From contig WBMV01008223.1 of the NCBI GenBank assembly GCA_013396655.1, positions 132,731 to 196,730 on the forward strand: 64,000 nt of DNA, written 5' to 3'. The DNA is from Campylorhamphus procurvoides (lineage: Eukaryota > Chordata > Aves > Passeriformes > Dendrocolaptidae). The notes beneath the pieces are model-generated. The model saw only the letters and a list, made by a program, of their open reading frames with translations. It was not told where the DNA came from and searched no databases. Positions 1-14,100 of this stretch are shown piece after piece (position 1 is the first letter of the stretch; each line of letters opens with the position of its first letter). The translations under genes were made by a program, and so were the position numbers.

Positions 1-1264
1 ATTGGCTTCATCACTTAGCCAGAGGAAGTTGAGCTCAAACTTGACCATCTGCAACCTAAAATATGCCTACTAGGATGGAAAGTGTTCTATAACCTTTTCA
101 TATTTGTTATAGAACAGATGTTGTATTTCTACTAGTTCAGAGCTGCAACCCTTTAATGAACCACTTAAGGTGCATGAGGATGAGCAGTTTTCCTTTGGCC
201 TAGGGAGCCAACCTTTCCTGAAGGGCTGGGAGAAGTGAGGTAATTGGGAGAGAAGACGGGGTAGTACTTTGCACCTGAGTGCATTGTGTCCTGTGGAATA
301 TAGGGCACATTTGCAATATCTTTCCTGAAACCAAAGATGCAAATTTACCACCTTGGATTCACATTTTTGTTCTCTTCATAAACAAAGGTGATACTACTGG
401 AATTCTGATTAAATCTAATGGGGGAAAGTGTAATGTATTCATTCCTTCCTTGCACTCTGACTTCTTGAACAGATTAGCTGTAAAATTTGCCCTTCTTCAA
501 GCTTACAAAACATAAACATAGTTAAATGGAAATGATAATACTACTTGATGTAAACCCAGTGCTTAATTTTTTTAATCTTTAAAGAAAAAATGTTAATGCA
601 TCAATAGCAAATTAAGATGACATCTTGCTCTATTTATATTAATGGTTAATCAGCAGACTAACACTGCTGCATACCAAGAGCAGGTTTATGCATTGACAGT
701 AGGAGGTGATAACATCCCATTCAACCAAGATATCTTTGAGTCTACCATAGGATTATGTGACAGTCATATGATTCCTGAAGAAACTAGCAGACATAAACCT
801 CAGTTTAGATAAAATTTTGTAGAGAAACGTAGTAAGAAATAGAGAAAAAGAGACATAGGGACATTTTAAGAGAATATTTTAATTTCTAATTATTTTTGTG
901 TATATGCATAGTATAATTTAAAAAATTTATGAATACATACCTTACATATACTACACCTATACTTGCATAAACATTCAGATAAGTTAGAGATAGCCATTAT
1001 CACTTGTTAGGATAACTTAATTAAACTTGCTTATTAAAACCCTTTAATTCGTTAGTGATAAAATCTTGATTAGTACATTTTCCTGCTAGGTGACCTTCTA
1101 ATGTAATAGAAAACGAATTTTTAAATGAAGAAAAATGCCTGTGGCAGAGATTTTGTGCAAGTGAATAGAGTTTGTAATACACATAGGGATATAATCGAGC
1201 CTAATTAGTGAGGGTGCAAATGAATTTTTATTTCATACACCAGAAGTGTCATTGATGAACCATG
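1..1264. other. AT-rich noncoding stretch
   Basis: No gene is recognised. Open frames of 78 and 93 codons overlap on opposite strands between about 70 and 515 but have no recognisable domain and look like chance. The part from about 280 to 515 is less repetitive than its surroundings and could be unique conserved sequence, but I cannot test that. Confidence 0.5.
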
Positions 1265-1465
1265 GTTCAGAGTTTGATATGCATTCAGGCTGGCAGTATG
1301 GGACTGAAGTCTGTGGGAAAATCACAAGCTAATTCATTGATTGCCCCTTGGAAATTACTGCTGTTAATTGTTAGGTAATTAACATGGAGCTACAATTATA
1401 CTGGCCTTAGGGGGTGATTAATGTTTCAACATGTCACATTAGCAGCGGCTGGATTTTAAAAGCTT
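1265..1465. promoter_or_regulatory. Candidate conserved noncoding element (homeodomain-motif rich)
   Basis: This block has balanced composition, no low-complexity runs, and several TAATTA/ATTA-type homeodomain core motifs close together (for example 'gctaattcattgatt', 'aggtaattaacatgg', 'gtgattaatg'). That texture is common in vertebrate developmental enhancers. There is no coding frame across it. The call is inference from motif density and cannot be proved without cross-species alignment. Confidence 0.25.
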
Positions 1466-3131
1466 TTCTTTTCACATGGTTTAGAGACAGATGGTATATT
1501 GTCTATGGAAAATTGTTTTCTTTTACTAAAGTTTATACCAAGACTAAGTGAATGTTCTTCTTGTGCCACAGCCCATTTATATGTAGTTGAATTGTAAGCA
1601 TCTTGGCCTGATGTACCTCAAGAAATAATGTTGGGTTTTTTTTTAAAATCTCCATTATACCTGCTATGAATGGATAAAATATACATTTTGAAATTAAATT
1701 ATTTTTGATCTTCTTTTTTTAATGTAGAAAATAAAAAATAGATAATGTAAGATTAGACCACTTCATAGCAGCTCTTACATTATTTAGTGCTGATACAGGG
1801 AAAAGAATTGCACAATATGATACCTATTACAATCAATATAATTTAAGCAGAAACCAAATAAAACATGTTGAACAAATGCATTTAGTAACAGTAATAGACA
1901 ATATATTAATATCTCCACACTTCAATATTTTGCTTTGTTCTGTGTTAAGACTTTTTCTCTTCTTACAGTTCTAAGAGTCAGAGTAAGACTGGCATGGACT
2001 TTTTAGAATCCTACTATATTCTGCTTTATCTGTTAATATGCAGAATTAAATCCTTAAAATTTTCCATTAAAGACATTAGTGCCTGTGTTAGGAAGACTGT
2101 TAATATATCCTGGGATGACTAATAATATTTTCATTCTTTTTTTTTCCCCTCTTCTATATGCTGCTACACTAGATAGACATTTTACAAGCTGTTGAGTTAT
2201 TGGTATTCACTGTGTAAATATTTTCTTGTTAATATTACTAAAACATGGCAAATGTATGTTCCTGTTTGCAGCAGTTTTGAACACACTTCAATTTCTTCTC
2301 TTAATTGCTAATTGCAGTAAGTCTTGTGAAGGGTTCTGTTTAAATGTCACAGTTGGAATAATTTCTGTAAATTCTTTAGGCTTATAAAATTACTTTTTTG
2401 TTTCCTACAGCAAATGAAGTCACATAGTCCAAAAGATGTAATGGTAGGTCAAAAAATCAGTTTCTATGGCAGCGTATATCATTCTCCTTTTCTTGGTTCA
2501 TATTTTGTCTTCCTGGGATATTCAAGTTGCAGCATTTCTTAGTAGTCTCATACTATGGTCTTTGTTGTGACTCCAGTCACTTGCATTTGTATTGATTGGT
2601 CCACTGCAACGTATCGCAGAAATATTTATTATTTTCAGCCATGTCTGCTAATAACTTTAATTCTTTTAAATCATCTCAATCTGGAGGACTAGTTTCTACT
2701 TTAAAAGTAGTCTTTGTAGGATACAAAACAAAACAAAAATAACCAAGAAATGTAGCAAAAGACACTTGCAAATTTTGTAAGTATTCTTTTGTCTTTGTGA
2801 TTTTACTTTCTACAGAATAGAATGAATCAAAACTTAGTATACATCTAGGTTTCATTCATCTGATTTTTCTCATTTTCTCAGAGGACCTTGGGTGTTACCT
2901 AAACATGCAAAGTGGCAGTAACTGAACTGGAAGAGATGGATTTTATGAAGAACTTAATGGAATGGAATGATTAAGAATGATTATACAGCAGGAGATCACC
3001 TGTATTTGGTTAGTCATACAGGCCTTCATTGGAATGATCCGGAGCCAGAAAATCTCAGTACATGGGTAGGTTTAACCAGAGATTCTGACCGCTGCATTTA
3101 AGGAGCAGTAGTAGTAAGCTGATACAATGCT
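1466..3131. other. AT-rich noncoding stretch
   Basis: No gene, RNA gene or clear repeat is recognised. Short T runs and an 'acaaaacaaaac' A-rich patch near 2725 are the only simple-sequence features. Confidence 0.5.
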
Positions 3132-3245
3132 TGGTCAGCAGAACCCTTAAGCGTATGGTTAGCTTTAAGCACATGAGTAGCTCTGTTGACATTACAATTA
3201 AATCTACTTACATGTTTTGTTAGATTAGGGTCATTGCCCTGGGAG
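3132..3245. repeat. Remnant of an ancient palindromic interspersed repeat
   Basis: The segment 'cttaagcgtatggttagc' followed by 'tttaagcacatgagtag', then 'aaatctacttacatg' and 'ttttgttagattagggtc', resembles the old palindromic repeat family of sauropsid genomes in which 'aagcacatgagtag'-like and 'ctactcacatg'-like arms face each other across a short centre. Here 'acatgagtag' (about 3171-3180) faces 'ctacttacatg' (about 3203-3213), nine of ten positions complementary, and part of the right arm seems deleted. The family resemblance is from memory of such repeats, so I give no family name. Confidence 0.4.
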
Positions 3246-4887
3246 GACTTGATAGGGGAAGAACACTCAAATTGGCAGCCTTATGAAGTTACTTCTGGCC
3301 CTGTGTCTATGGAATAATATATTCATCTGTCCAAAACCCTCAAATCAAAGTATCTATGCTCATATATCCCAGAACAGATCCTAATTTACACTAGGGCCAT
3401 TTTGAACTTCCTTAGCATGTAAGAGATATGCAAGTATTATTTATTCTTCTTTTAAGAACTGTCTGCATTGTCAGTGCATTAATAAAGGTCAACCAGATTC
3501 TACATGATTATTTCATCACTAGGAAGTGTTTGAAGCCATAGCATTCCTCAAATGTATGTTATGCATATTTATGTTAGCTTATTGGATTATTTTCTTCTGA
3601 ATCTTCATTCGATTTCTATTTATGGGAAGTTTTTTATGCTAGTCTCTATGTTTTATGAAAGCAGTGTCTGTACTACTAGTCTATTTTAAATTTAGGCTTT
3701 TATACTGGTTGGCTGCAACATAAGTGCTAAGTGACCATTGTGAAAAAATGGAAATTGCACAGATTGATTTATTTTCTTTCCTTTCTAAAGTGACTGTAAT
3801 CATCCTACTAATAATATTTACTGGGAGATTATCTCAAGTCTCAGGATTTCCAGGTCTGACTCATAAATCTGAAGCCTCTCTAGCCTAGTATGCTTCAGAA
3901 CATACCCTTCCTAATAAAAGGTCTTTGAGACAGGCATTGTAGTGTTCTGCCATGGTTTGCAGAAGGAATTGCCTGAAAAGCTTGGATGCTTTATGGAAAG
4001 GGTGTATCATGGTTTAAGAATGTTATTCCCCAATTTAGTGTTCCCACTGAAACACTCCAAAGCCTGTGCCTCTCTCTTACTCCCTCTACCTTCGTCTTCC
4101 CTGTGCAGGAGAATGGAAAGGGGAATTGGAGGTACAAAAGTTAAAGATCACAGGCAGAGATAAGAAGAATTTGCTGGAAATAGCAATGAGTTAAGAAAAC
4201 AAATGGTAACAGCAACAATACTAATAATAGAGTGTACAAGAAACAAATGATTTGACCATGAGTGCACATCCCTGACAATACCTGGCTGTTCCCTCTGTCA
4301 TGCTACCTGACCTGAAAGGGACCCCTTCCCCACCTTGCCCTCCTGGAAATGACATGAGATGGTATAGAAAACCCTCCATGTCCTAGCCATACCTCTTCTG
4401 TTTTTTGTAAAAGTTAACACTGTCCTGGCCTGAACCATGACTGGATGCTTGAGTAGAATGCCACCGTAAGAATGAAAAATATCTGGGGAATGGTCTCATT
4501 TGAAGGAAAAGTGAGGAGGTGAAATAGAGGAATTCCCTCTTTCTTTGTCAAAATTTAGAGCTTTTGATATGCTTTTCAGCAAGTTGTCCCTCTCCCTCCC
4601 CTGTGCTTTTTGTTCTATCAGTTTTCTAACATTGAATTAGAAGACAGACTATCCACTAAGGTGGATTTATATGGGTAAAAAGTGCCATGAAGTACATTGC
4701 ATCTCTTGTTACATATGTGTGAATATGCATCTGTCACAGGATATAATGTTCTAGAACAGAACTCTTGACAGGAGCCTTCTGCAAAATCTCTTTCTCTCTG
4801 AGTGATGTTTATGGATGTCTTTTGACTCTTCTGCAATTGATTCTGCCAGTGTTCCATATAAGGTTCCTTACATGAACAGAACAACAT
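3246..4887. other. AT-rich noncoding stretch
   Basis: No gene is recognised. Frames at 3942-4163 (+) and 4618-4887 (-) have no recognisable domain. Confidence 0.5.
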
Positions 4888-4919
4888 TCCTCCCTCCCTC
4901 CCTCCCTTCCATCCATCCT
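4888..4919. repeat. (CCTC)n / (CCAT)n microsatellite
   Basis: About five CCTC units run into 'ccttccatccatcc', a short compound tetranucleotide repeat on a pyrimidine-rich strand. Confidence 0.85.
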
Positions 4920-7900
4920 CACCATATCACTCAGTGAGTTTGTTTTTCTACCAGATACAAGGATGTATTCACCTCTCTCCCGGCAATTTTATGGGTAATA
5001 TGTGTGCATTTACATTTAAAATATTAATACTGATTGGAAAATTGTTCTAAATCTCTAATAGAAACAAAAAAAAAAGTAACAAAATGCCCCTTTATACTTT
5101 TTCTCAAGATATCATATTCATGTAGGAGATACCTGTCTTAAAGAAAGCTATACCTGACAGATATGACTAGAAGGTACAGATCTCAGAGAGAACACACAGG
5201 CAAAGATGTGTGTTTATTTAGAAATAAAAAAAACGTTGAGGCAATACAGAAGAAATGTATGTATGGAAAGTTAAAGGCATCAAAGCCACTCTCTTTCTGA
5301 AATTTCACACCAACCAACTGCTTAGTTTGTAGGAAAATGTGGGAATGTATGCTTATTTTAAGCCCAGCTGAGAACTCAGTCCACAGTTGGAGCAACTACC
5401 AAGAACCTCCGTATCTGTATGTGCCTGTACTTGTATACATAATAATCAAATTTCAATCCAGTTACTTCTGGGGGGAAAATGTGAAGGACTATCAAACTAA
5501 GAAAAGCTTGAAAATGAAAGCACTGTCAAAGTTGGTCAATTTTTAGGAAAAGCAACTTTTAAGAAGGTCCTTTAAAATCCCTTATTTGACTTCTTTGCAT
5601 GTTTTTGTACTGAATGCAGTCTTCTCTCCTAAATAATTCTTTGCTTTTCTGGACTATCATTCAAAAATTGCATATTCCTTCTTGCTTTCACTTTTTAACT
5701 ATTTTTTCTGATCCTTCACTTCATTTTCTGGTCATGCAGTTGGCAATATACCTGTATATTTTACTGTTGCATTTTGTTGTCTATTCTGGAAACCTCCTTT
5801 TTGAAATAAATCCTCTGACCTTCTCTTTCTAATGTCTAATGACCACAATGGGCTCCTCACCAGCTTTGCTCGTAATCTTATCTTTTCTGTCATTGACTGT
5901 GTAAATCTGTTTCTGTCACAGATGAACTGACTTCAGTCCTGCTCTTTGAAAGCTTGCTCAAAGCTTGCTGGCTTTGCATCACCCTGTGGAGTTCCAGCCT
6001 GAAATTGCACACTTTCTGCATTCTTTTGCCCACAGTTCAAGCTTTGCGGTACCCCAGTCTTAGGAGAAAGGAAAATAGTTTGTGTCTCCACTTTTGCAAC
6101 TGTACCTATTTTAGACTAAGTTTTTTGTTTAGTTTTTGGGGCTTTTTTCTGCCTTTTTTTTTTTTTGATGATTGCTAATATTACTCCATGGAGGTGGCTA
6201 AGTATATATCTTGATCAGGGTATTCGAATGCTTGGAGGATAATTTTCTAGGGGGCTACTGATGAACAACAGATATTGCATTCACTTTTGCCATGTATCTC
6301 TGCTCTCTGCGAATGCATTCTGTCCTCCTGCATGCCCTTTGTATTCTCTTAAATATTGTAATTGTCACTCTGAGTGACTTCAGTTTACTGAGTGTAATTT
6401 AAGTGTTTAAAGCCATTTGTTCAGGTATGGGGCCCCTAAAGAAATCTAGAGAGAGACAAAGTGCCTCGGATCAGCTGGTCTACAGCTCTCTGTCTAGCCA
6501 GTGTTCATATAATTCACATGATTATTCAAACAAAGTTGTGCTAGCCAAACTACACGAAATTCACTTAACCCTCTTCTGTGGCAAGTTTTATACCCAACAT
6601 GTACATAAGGACCTTTTTTGAAGTACTGGATATCCAGTGTCTTTTAGGGAGGCATGCAATATTGTTTGCTAACATCTGCTGCACAGTAACTGCTCTTCAT
6701 CAAGCTTTATGCAACACGATTTGACTCTCTTCTTAGCAGCAGTAAGCTTGTATATTCAATTTTGTTTGAGACCCAGGGACCTATCACTTTGTTAGCTTTT
6801 CTGATATTCATTACTGCCAGTGAATAATGCCACTGAAAAGCCTTGCCAGGCCCTCCTCATAATGTCAAACAATAGAAAAATCCCTGAATTCTTTCCAGAA
6901 AATCCTGGAACTTTATGATAGCAGAATGGTCAGGAAATAATGTCAAATTTCTGTACAAGCTGAGACAAGATGATAGTCTATATATTGTATATGTAGTACA
7001 GTACAATAAGAGAGTAATCTTTTCTCTCTCTATGTATTAATCTTCTACAGCCTCCAAAGATTTTAATTTTAGTCCTTTCAACTAATGGCATTAAGCCACA
7101 CTTGATTTTTAAATGTGCCTTTCTGCACTAAGTGTAACATCTGGCCTTCCTAAAATGTTTTTCAAAATTTTGTGTACAATAAAAATGTTATTCTCTAATC
7201 ATTTTGTTTTTAAAAAGGATTTTAATATGGTCTAGTTCTAAAAAAAAAAGAAAAGAAGAATAAATCAAAATATGTAGTAAGGATTAATACAAATGTGTAT
7301 TAGAAGAGCAAAGAAATCACTGAGACAGGACTAATCATCATTTAGATTATCAGTGGAAGATGATTAAAAAACAAAGGATTTTATGACAAGTTATGTTGAT
7401 GCCATGTTTGTGTAGCCAAATGTTTCAGGTTTATAAATGAAAAAGCCTAAGCTGCTTACAGTGAGACAAAGTAATCATTCAAATTACAAACTTAAGAATT
7501 TCAAATTACATACTTCATCAAGTTGAGTCTGTTGTAACTTAAAATACATAGGGAAGGATTGACTCTAGTTGAAAACCAGCATGTAATATTTCAGCCATTA
7601 TGAAATTGCTGTGTGGTTTCACAAAAGTGTTAATGCCATTAAACTAGCTCTTTTTAAGATGAATTCTCCAAACTCATACTGTTTATAATCCAACATCTAG
7701 GAAGAACATTTTCTTACACTTAATAGGAGATTTGTTTGGGGTATTTTTTTTTTTTGTTTATAAAAAAGTAAGCAGAGTTGCTCTCTGACTCTGTGCTCTT
7801 GCTGTAGTAATTAGGTATTTTTGATCAAGGGCTCAATCCTCCAAATACTTAGCAGAAAGTAAAGTTTTTGCTGTTCTTATTGCTCTCATTGTTAGTGGGT

Positions 7901-10655
7901 GTTTTTCTACTGTAAAGACTGAATAGTAATTTTCAGTTGGCTATATTTGTAACATTAGAAGTTGTTTTCATAGAATATCATTAAAAAATAGAGGAATGTA
8001 AATTCCACATTTGTTACAATTATCTCATTAAAGAATGGGGCTTGGGCTGATAATCACAATTCTTTTTCCATTATTTACATGTCTATCTCATGTTCATACT
8101 CTTTTTCAATGGTATCGATGAGAGCACTAATTTGATTTTAATTTTGGTGGATATTCCTGCTTCTGCCCCCCCTCTAATTGCATTATTAATTGTGCTGTAT
8201 CTCACAACAAAATTTTATATATTAAAATATGACTGTTGTAAATCTAAGCTTTTTCATTTTTTTTCTCTATAATGTTGTTAAAACTTAACTGCAATATTTC
8301 GATAGAGCCTTTTCTCACTTCTCTGATTTAGTTTTTCAGAGAGGACACTGTGTGCTACATGGATATCTGAAGTACTTCTATCTGTAACCTGTTTCTCTGC
8401 TTTGTCTAGCAGTAAATCACAGTATTGACATTGGTGTGCTACCCTGAATGCCTTAACAGTTTTGTTCTATCCTAGTTTAATTATAAGAGCACAAACTTTG
8501 TTCATTTCAATATTAATTTAAATTAACGCTGTTGAATATTATATTCCTTTTGTGGTCTGCTGTGAATGAATAAGCATTGAGGAAAATGCAGGGGAGTTTT
8601 GCTTTGTTTCCACTTTTTCTTTTTTTTTGGAGTAGGGCAGGAACATTTGAGTAGAAATTGTTTCTATTAAAGTTTTTGTCTTGTTTTCCAAAATGCTACT
8701 AAAATAAAATCTGTATATCATTTCTAATAGATTAAAACATAGAAAAATAAGAAGTATTAATGCCTGAAACATATATATACTCTTGTAGCTCATTCTCCAC
8801 CCCAGGAGTAACAAAATTAAAATTCCAATCCAAAGTCTGACTCACTTGGAAAATCCTATTGTCATGTTTCTCTTCTGGATGTCTCAGGTGATCAATGGAG
8901 GCGAAATTTACAAATATGAATTTTCAGCTGAGAACTAATCTGGGGTAAAATTATTAGAACCACATTCTGGTGACAGTGCAAATCTGAGCTGAAGTAAGAG
9001 GAACAAAACACTATTTCCTATTTTAGAAATAAAGTTGTCATGATACATGGGATCTATTTGACATCTTGTGAAGGCTTCTGCTGTATAACTTCTATCAGAG
9101 ATAGGCCAGTATGTTTCCTATCATCTGGAGCGTGTTTGCTCCTTGAGAGCACCTTCATATACATCTGTGCAACTTGGATAAGAGAAGATTCCTCAGGAGC
9201 AACCTTTCTGCCTCCTTGATACTTTGCACACCCATTGGTTTGCCAAATCCTGTGGCAATCGAACTTAAAATCCAGTTGAAAGCAAAAACCTAGCAATATT
9301 GCCAGCTAGCTCTGAGCTTTATCCTGTCTCAAAGGCAGATGTGTTAGCATACAATGACTTAATTTTATGATAAAAATTTTCATTCTAAATGCCAAGACTA
9401 TTCATGAACTAGATTCTGGAACTTCTTTGTGTTGAAATGACTGATATCAAATAACCACACAATATTGTTGTTGTAAAACTTAGCTTCATGCAAGAGCTGG
9501 AAGAACGTGAGGTTTGATAGTCTCTTCCAGGGAGAGGTTTGTTGTTATGTATTTCAGCTAAGTGCAGTGTAACATATGTTACATGCATAGTGGTACTCCT
9601 ATTAAGTGACTTGTCAAGTGCACTACATCAGTCAGCTCTCTTGGCTTCCCAGTAGATCAGCACCTCTTTCAGTGGTACCTCTCCCCTCTTTCCTTTCTTA
9701 GGTATACACTTGCAAAACCCTGCATAAGTTACAAACACTTTTTTTGGCAGATAATGCCTTTGTCATAACACTGAAGAAAAGCAATGTCACATTAACAAGA
9801 GAGGCCTCATTTATTATTAAATAATTATTTTACTTTAATTAATCAGATTTATTTCATTTTAATTTAAGAAGCTGTAATTTTGTGTGATGGAGTTGTATGC
9901 AATAACCTGACATAAGATCATTAGTCTGATAAACAAAGTCTGCCTTCTGATTATCTCTTGTTTTTTTCCCTTTTAGTTTTGTTTTACTTTCCTTTCTTTT
10001 CCCGCCCCAAATCCAAAACCAACAACTACAATGTGACACTTTTGTAGATATTTTATAATTAATTAATTGTATATTTTAAAAATTTTAACAGGAATGTTTA
10101 GCCAGAAGACTGATTTTTGTTTAAATATTTGTTGTGTTATACATGAATTTGGTTTTAGCATGAGTTATTTTATTTGGGATAACTTTGGAATTGCAACAAT
10201 TAAGGAGTAAAAAGTTTTAATAAAGGGTTTTACATAGTACCTAAGACATCCTCTGTTATTCAATCTATTATCTTTCTACTTTATGGATTAATTTAACTTT
10301 TGTATAAATACATCAAATTTGCTGTTGACCTAATATTTCCTTTTATTTCTCTAATATTTACCCTACTGGTACACCTATTGATTTATATTTGACTGTCACA
10401 ATATTTTTGCTTGACTGGAGAAGACAAGCTCTTTTAGTCTGATAATAATTCTAACTATTCTTTTCTGCCCCCATTTATGTTCTGGAAATTTACTTTCTCT
10501 GAATCTGTCTGACTGAGGACTGACAGGATATCAGGGCAAGAGAGTCTAAGGAGAATGTTGCACCAATGGTAGCAGGCCTTGTCCATTTAGAATAAATTAA
10601 CTTGGCTTAACTTGCAGTTCCTTGTGTTGCATCACAAAGAGTTTTGCTGGAGATT
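4920..10655. other. AT-rich noncoding stretch, 5.7 kb
   Basis: I see no exon-like block, RNA gene or recognisable interspersed repeat. All open frames are under 95 codons, rich in F, L, S, I, K and N as expected from AT-rich DNA, and overlap on opposite strands. T-rich tracts occur near 6156 and 7746. Confidence 0.5.
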
Positions 10656-10705
10656 GACCTGCTGGAGCAAGTCCAGAGAAGGCCACAAAGATGATCAGAG
10701 GGATG
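10656..10705 (+). mobile_element. CR1 LINE fragment (internal RT-region scrap)
   Basis: The run 'gacctgctggagcaagtcc' then 'agagaaggccacaaagatg' and 'atcagaggga' matches the CR1 segment encoding the region around 'ELLE-VQRRATKM', the same segment seen at about 27970-28020 and 48130-48180 in this window. Only about 50 bp is recognisable and both edges fade into unmatched sequence. Confidence 0.7.
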
Positions 10706-10860
10706 AATCCACTTTGTCCTGGCAAAGAAAGAATGGTTTTGATTTCTGAGTCTACTGAAAACTGTGCTCTTTAGCCTCCAACATACTGACCATTTTCATT
10801 TGTGGATTGATGGCAAAAATAGTGATCATTATATTCCTTGAAAAACTGAAATAACTTTTC

Positions 10861-11150
10861 CTTTTAGGAAGCTTTCTCATGTACGAGATCAAGCTTTCTT
10901 GCTCCTTTGTAAATGACAAATCTAAATGGACTGCAGCTGCGATTCAGTCTGAGGTAACCTGGTGCCAGGTGCCTCAACACACACGACAGTGGAAGGAGTT
11001 GGTGGACTCGGTGTAACTGGCAAAGCCTAGAGTTGAGAGCGTGCTGAATGGGGGCACACACAGCTGAGTCCCGTGTTAGATCTAAGCTGGAGTGCTTTGT
11101 GCCATTAGATTTCTGTAGAATAGGACACCTACACAGAGCTGGCATTTAAT
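10861..11150. other. GC-elevated block, unidentified
   Basis: This stretch is clearly richer in G+C than its flanks and contains several CpG dinucleotides. A 93-codon frame is open on the minus strand across it (10864-11145) but has no recognisable domain, and higher GC lengthens random frames. It could be an old repeat, an untranslated exon or a regulatory block; I cannot decide. Confidence 0.35.
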
Positions 11151-14100
11151 ATAATATTTAATTTCTGCTATGGAGATTTGGGGGTTTTGGAGTTGCAGCT
11201 AGAAGCCAATAAGCATACTGTAGGTGCTAAACAGCTTTTTTAAGGTAAACCAGATTGCAACACCAAAGCTGAGCGTGGAATTGAAGCCTACCTCGTGTGA
11301 AGGGTAACCCTAACAAATAATTTCTTAACATGTTTAGATATGTTAAAATATATTTTAAACTAGTTCTGAATTCCAGTGCGGGTAAGCTTTACTGACATAA
11401 CTCATTCTTTTTCTGAACAAGGAAAAGTGTCTTCACATAAATGGAAGAAGTAGAATAAAAAGCATGTGAAGAAACAAAAGTACTAAAGACTCTAAGATGT
11501 AAACCACTGCTTGTTATTAGTATGTGACCAGGTAAAAGAATTTGGAAATTTAGGTTAGTAGAGCAAAGATCAGACATGGTAGATGTTGATAATTTTTCGC
11601 CTTTCTCATTCATCCACCTGTCAAACCCGCATATCCAAACTCACTGCAACACTGAATATGTCACCAAAATATTTTTCTGTGAAGAGACTTTTCCTAATAT
11701 ATTAATTCAATACATAAATAAGTCAGTTCTATAAATACATTACAGACATTCAGGCAGCTTGTTGCTTTCATGCTGTTTTTATTTCATATTTCAGCAGTAA
11801 AATTTGGTATTTAAGGGTGTTTGGAACAGGTAGCACAACAATTTAAGCTTTTTCTGAAAAAGTCAAGTTATTTTTCCAGAATGAACTATTCTTGGTTAGA
11901 TCAGCTGGAAAAAAAATATGCACAAGATTGAAACCACTCTGTTCTGAAGCACTGCTTCATTTCGTTTTGGGGAGATGCACCACCATTACAAGCACTAAGC
12001 ACAAGCAAATAAGACCCAGTGGTAAGGAGAGGTCAGAGTGGCCCTTAAGGTGTAAAGGATCAGTGGAGGGGAATAGAGAGTTGAAAGAATTACAAAAGTT
12101 CAAAACCACTGGTGTATAAAAGGCACAAGGATGTCATAATTTCTTGATATACATGGGTAAGTCTGATGGAGTCTGCTCACTGGAACAAAATTAAGATTGC
12201 TTTGTGTTTCTAAAGTAATAATAAATATTCCAAGGTCTACCCAAATCTATAAATTTAGTTTGCCGTTTTCTTCTGTCTCCTTTCTTGGTGAATATTTCCC
12301 TGCTGGTTCAGAGGAACTGGAATGAAAGGGCCTAGGAACAGTTAGGAAATGTCTACTCAGTAGGATCCGGAATAACTTGGAGTGATTGATTGCAATCTTC
12401 ATAAATTGTGTATAGCTTCTTCTGGTTTCAGAAAAAGTTAGCTAGATAGGAGCAAAAAAAAAAAATTATTCAACCCCTGTGATAAGTTTTGTTTGTGTCA
12501 GTTCATATTTTCAGGATGTATGTGTCAAAGCAGAAATGATGAAACTTTTTATGTAAAAGCTAAAATTCACATTTATTTAAGTCTTTTTTTGTGGTCTTTA
12601 AGGATCAGAAAGAAAAGACCAAATAATTTACTTTTAGATGTTATTGAATTCTACAGATGCTTTGAGAAACAAAGGCAATATAAACAAAATACAAAATGTC
12701 TGAAATATAGTAACAGGTCTACCTTGGTATTTGTGTTTTAGCATACCACCAAATACTCATGACTACTTTATGGTGTTAAATCCCTTCTAAAGGAATTTAT
12801 TGCTTTGGCAAAGGTACCAAGACAAGATTATTGTTATTTCTTGTTCTCTGGACATGCAGAATCATTTTTCCATGCTGTTTCAGAAACCATATGTAAAAAG
12901 AAAGTTGAATTCCTCAGCTGAATGAAGCAGATGTTTGGTGTTTACTCTTAATCAGTTAGTGAGTAGACTTCTTCATTCACTGCCCTTGCCAATGCATTCT
13001 CCTGAAAGGCAATGGAGTTCTTTTTTCATTCAGTCACAAATTTCTAACATATATTAGAAATTCATAACAAATAAAGACACTAATCACATTTTTGTAAAGT
13101 CTTTAATATTAGGGAAGCCAACAATAATGCAAGTACTTACAAATTGATTATTTACTTATATTGTGAAATACATTTTTGTCATTGACCTTAATAGCATTTT
13201 CTGGGCTTTATGCCATAAAGGAGTAATTAACAGGGGGGGCTATATAAATATATAATGGTATTTTTAATCTCATGCCTTCAGATGCATAACTGGTTTCATT
13301 AATTTCCGATATATACACTAAGTGTTACTTAAATTTACCAAGTTATTTTATACGTTGAATTATTTAAATTTTTGATTTATTTACCTCTTCCTGTTTTCAC
13401 ATGTTAAAATGTTACTTCCAAAAAGCTTTTTCATAACACTAGCAAAAGCTTTCCTTTATCTACTTTGAGATTTCTCAGCATCTCATTAATTTTCAGAGTT
13501 TGATCAAATTTGATGACTTATTTATAGTAGGCTGTTATTGTGCTTAGTGCTGTAAAAACCATGGACTCTGTTCCAAAAACTCGTACTTTAAATCAGATCC
13601 AGGCAGTCCAGTGGAACACACTGTACAATTGCTTCATCAGTTTCCATTGAATGATAAAATTTCTTTCATTATTTTCTCTTTATAACCCAAGAAATGCAAA
13701 ATGTATGACTGTTTTCTAGTATTCATTCCATATCCTCCTTTGCGAAAATTGATATGAAGATTTGTTTAAACTGATAGCAGTAACTACCTCTTCTGTGAAT
13801 AAATTACACTTCCCATTTCTGAGAGGTCCTACTCTTTTCCTCCTTGCTGACCTCTTCTTCTCCATGTACTCTAAAAAAATTCTGATTTATCTCAAACCCT
13901 CATGCAATCTGCTTTTCATTTTCTACCCTTAATTTTCTTATCATTTTTTGCACTCTCTCTTAACTTCATTCTCTAATCTTCTCAGTACTACTGTGTAGCT
14001 GATGTTTTATGCCTTGTATTTCCTTTTTCCTTACTTTTGATTACATTTTGGACTTTCCAGCTCATCCTCAATGACTTTTTACTCCTTGTATATGTATTGC

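Noticed and set aside
4420..4450. 'actgtcctggcctgaacc' as an LTR edge
   Set aside because: Too short and without any supporting flank.
9499..9536. 'ctggaaga ... tcttccag' inverted repeat
   Set aside because: Eight-bp arms with a long loop are expected often in 64 kb.
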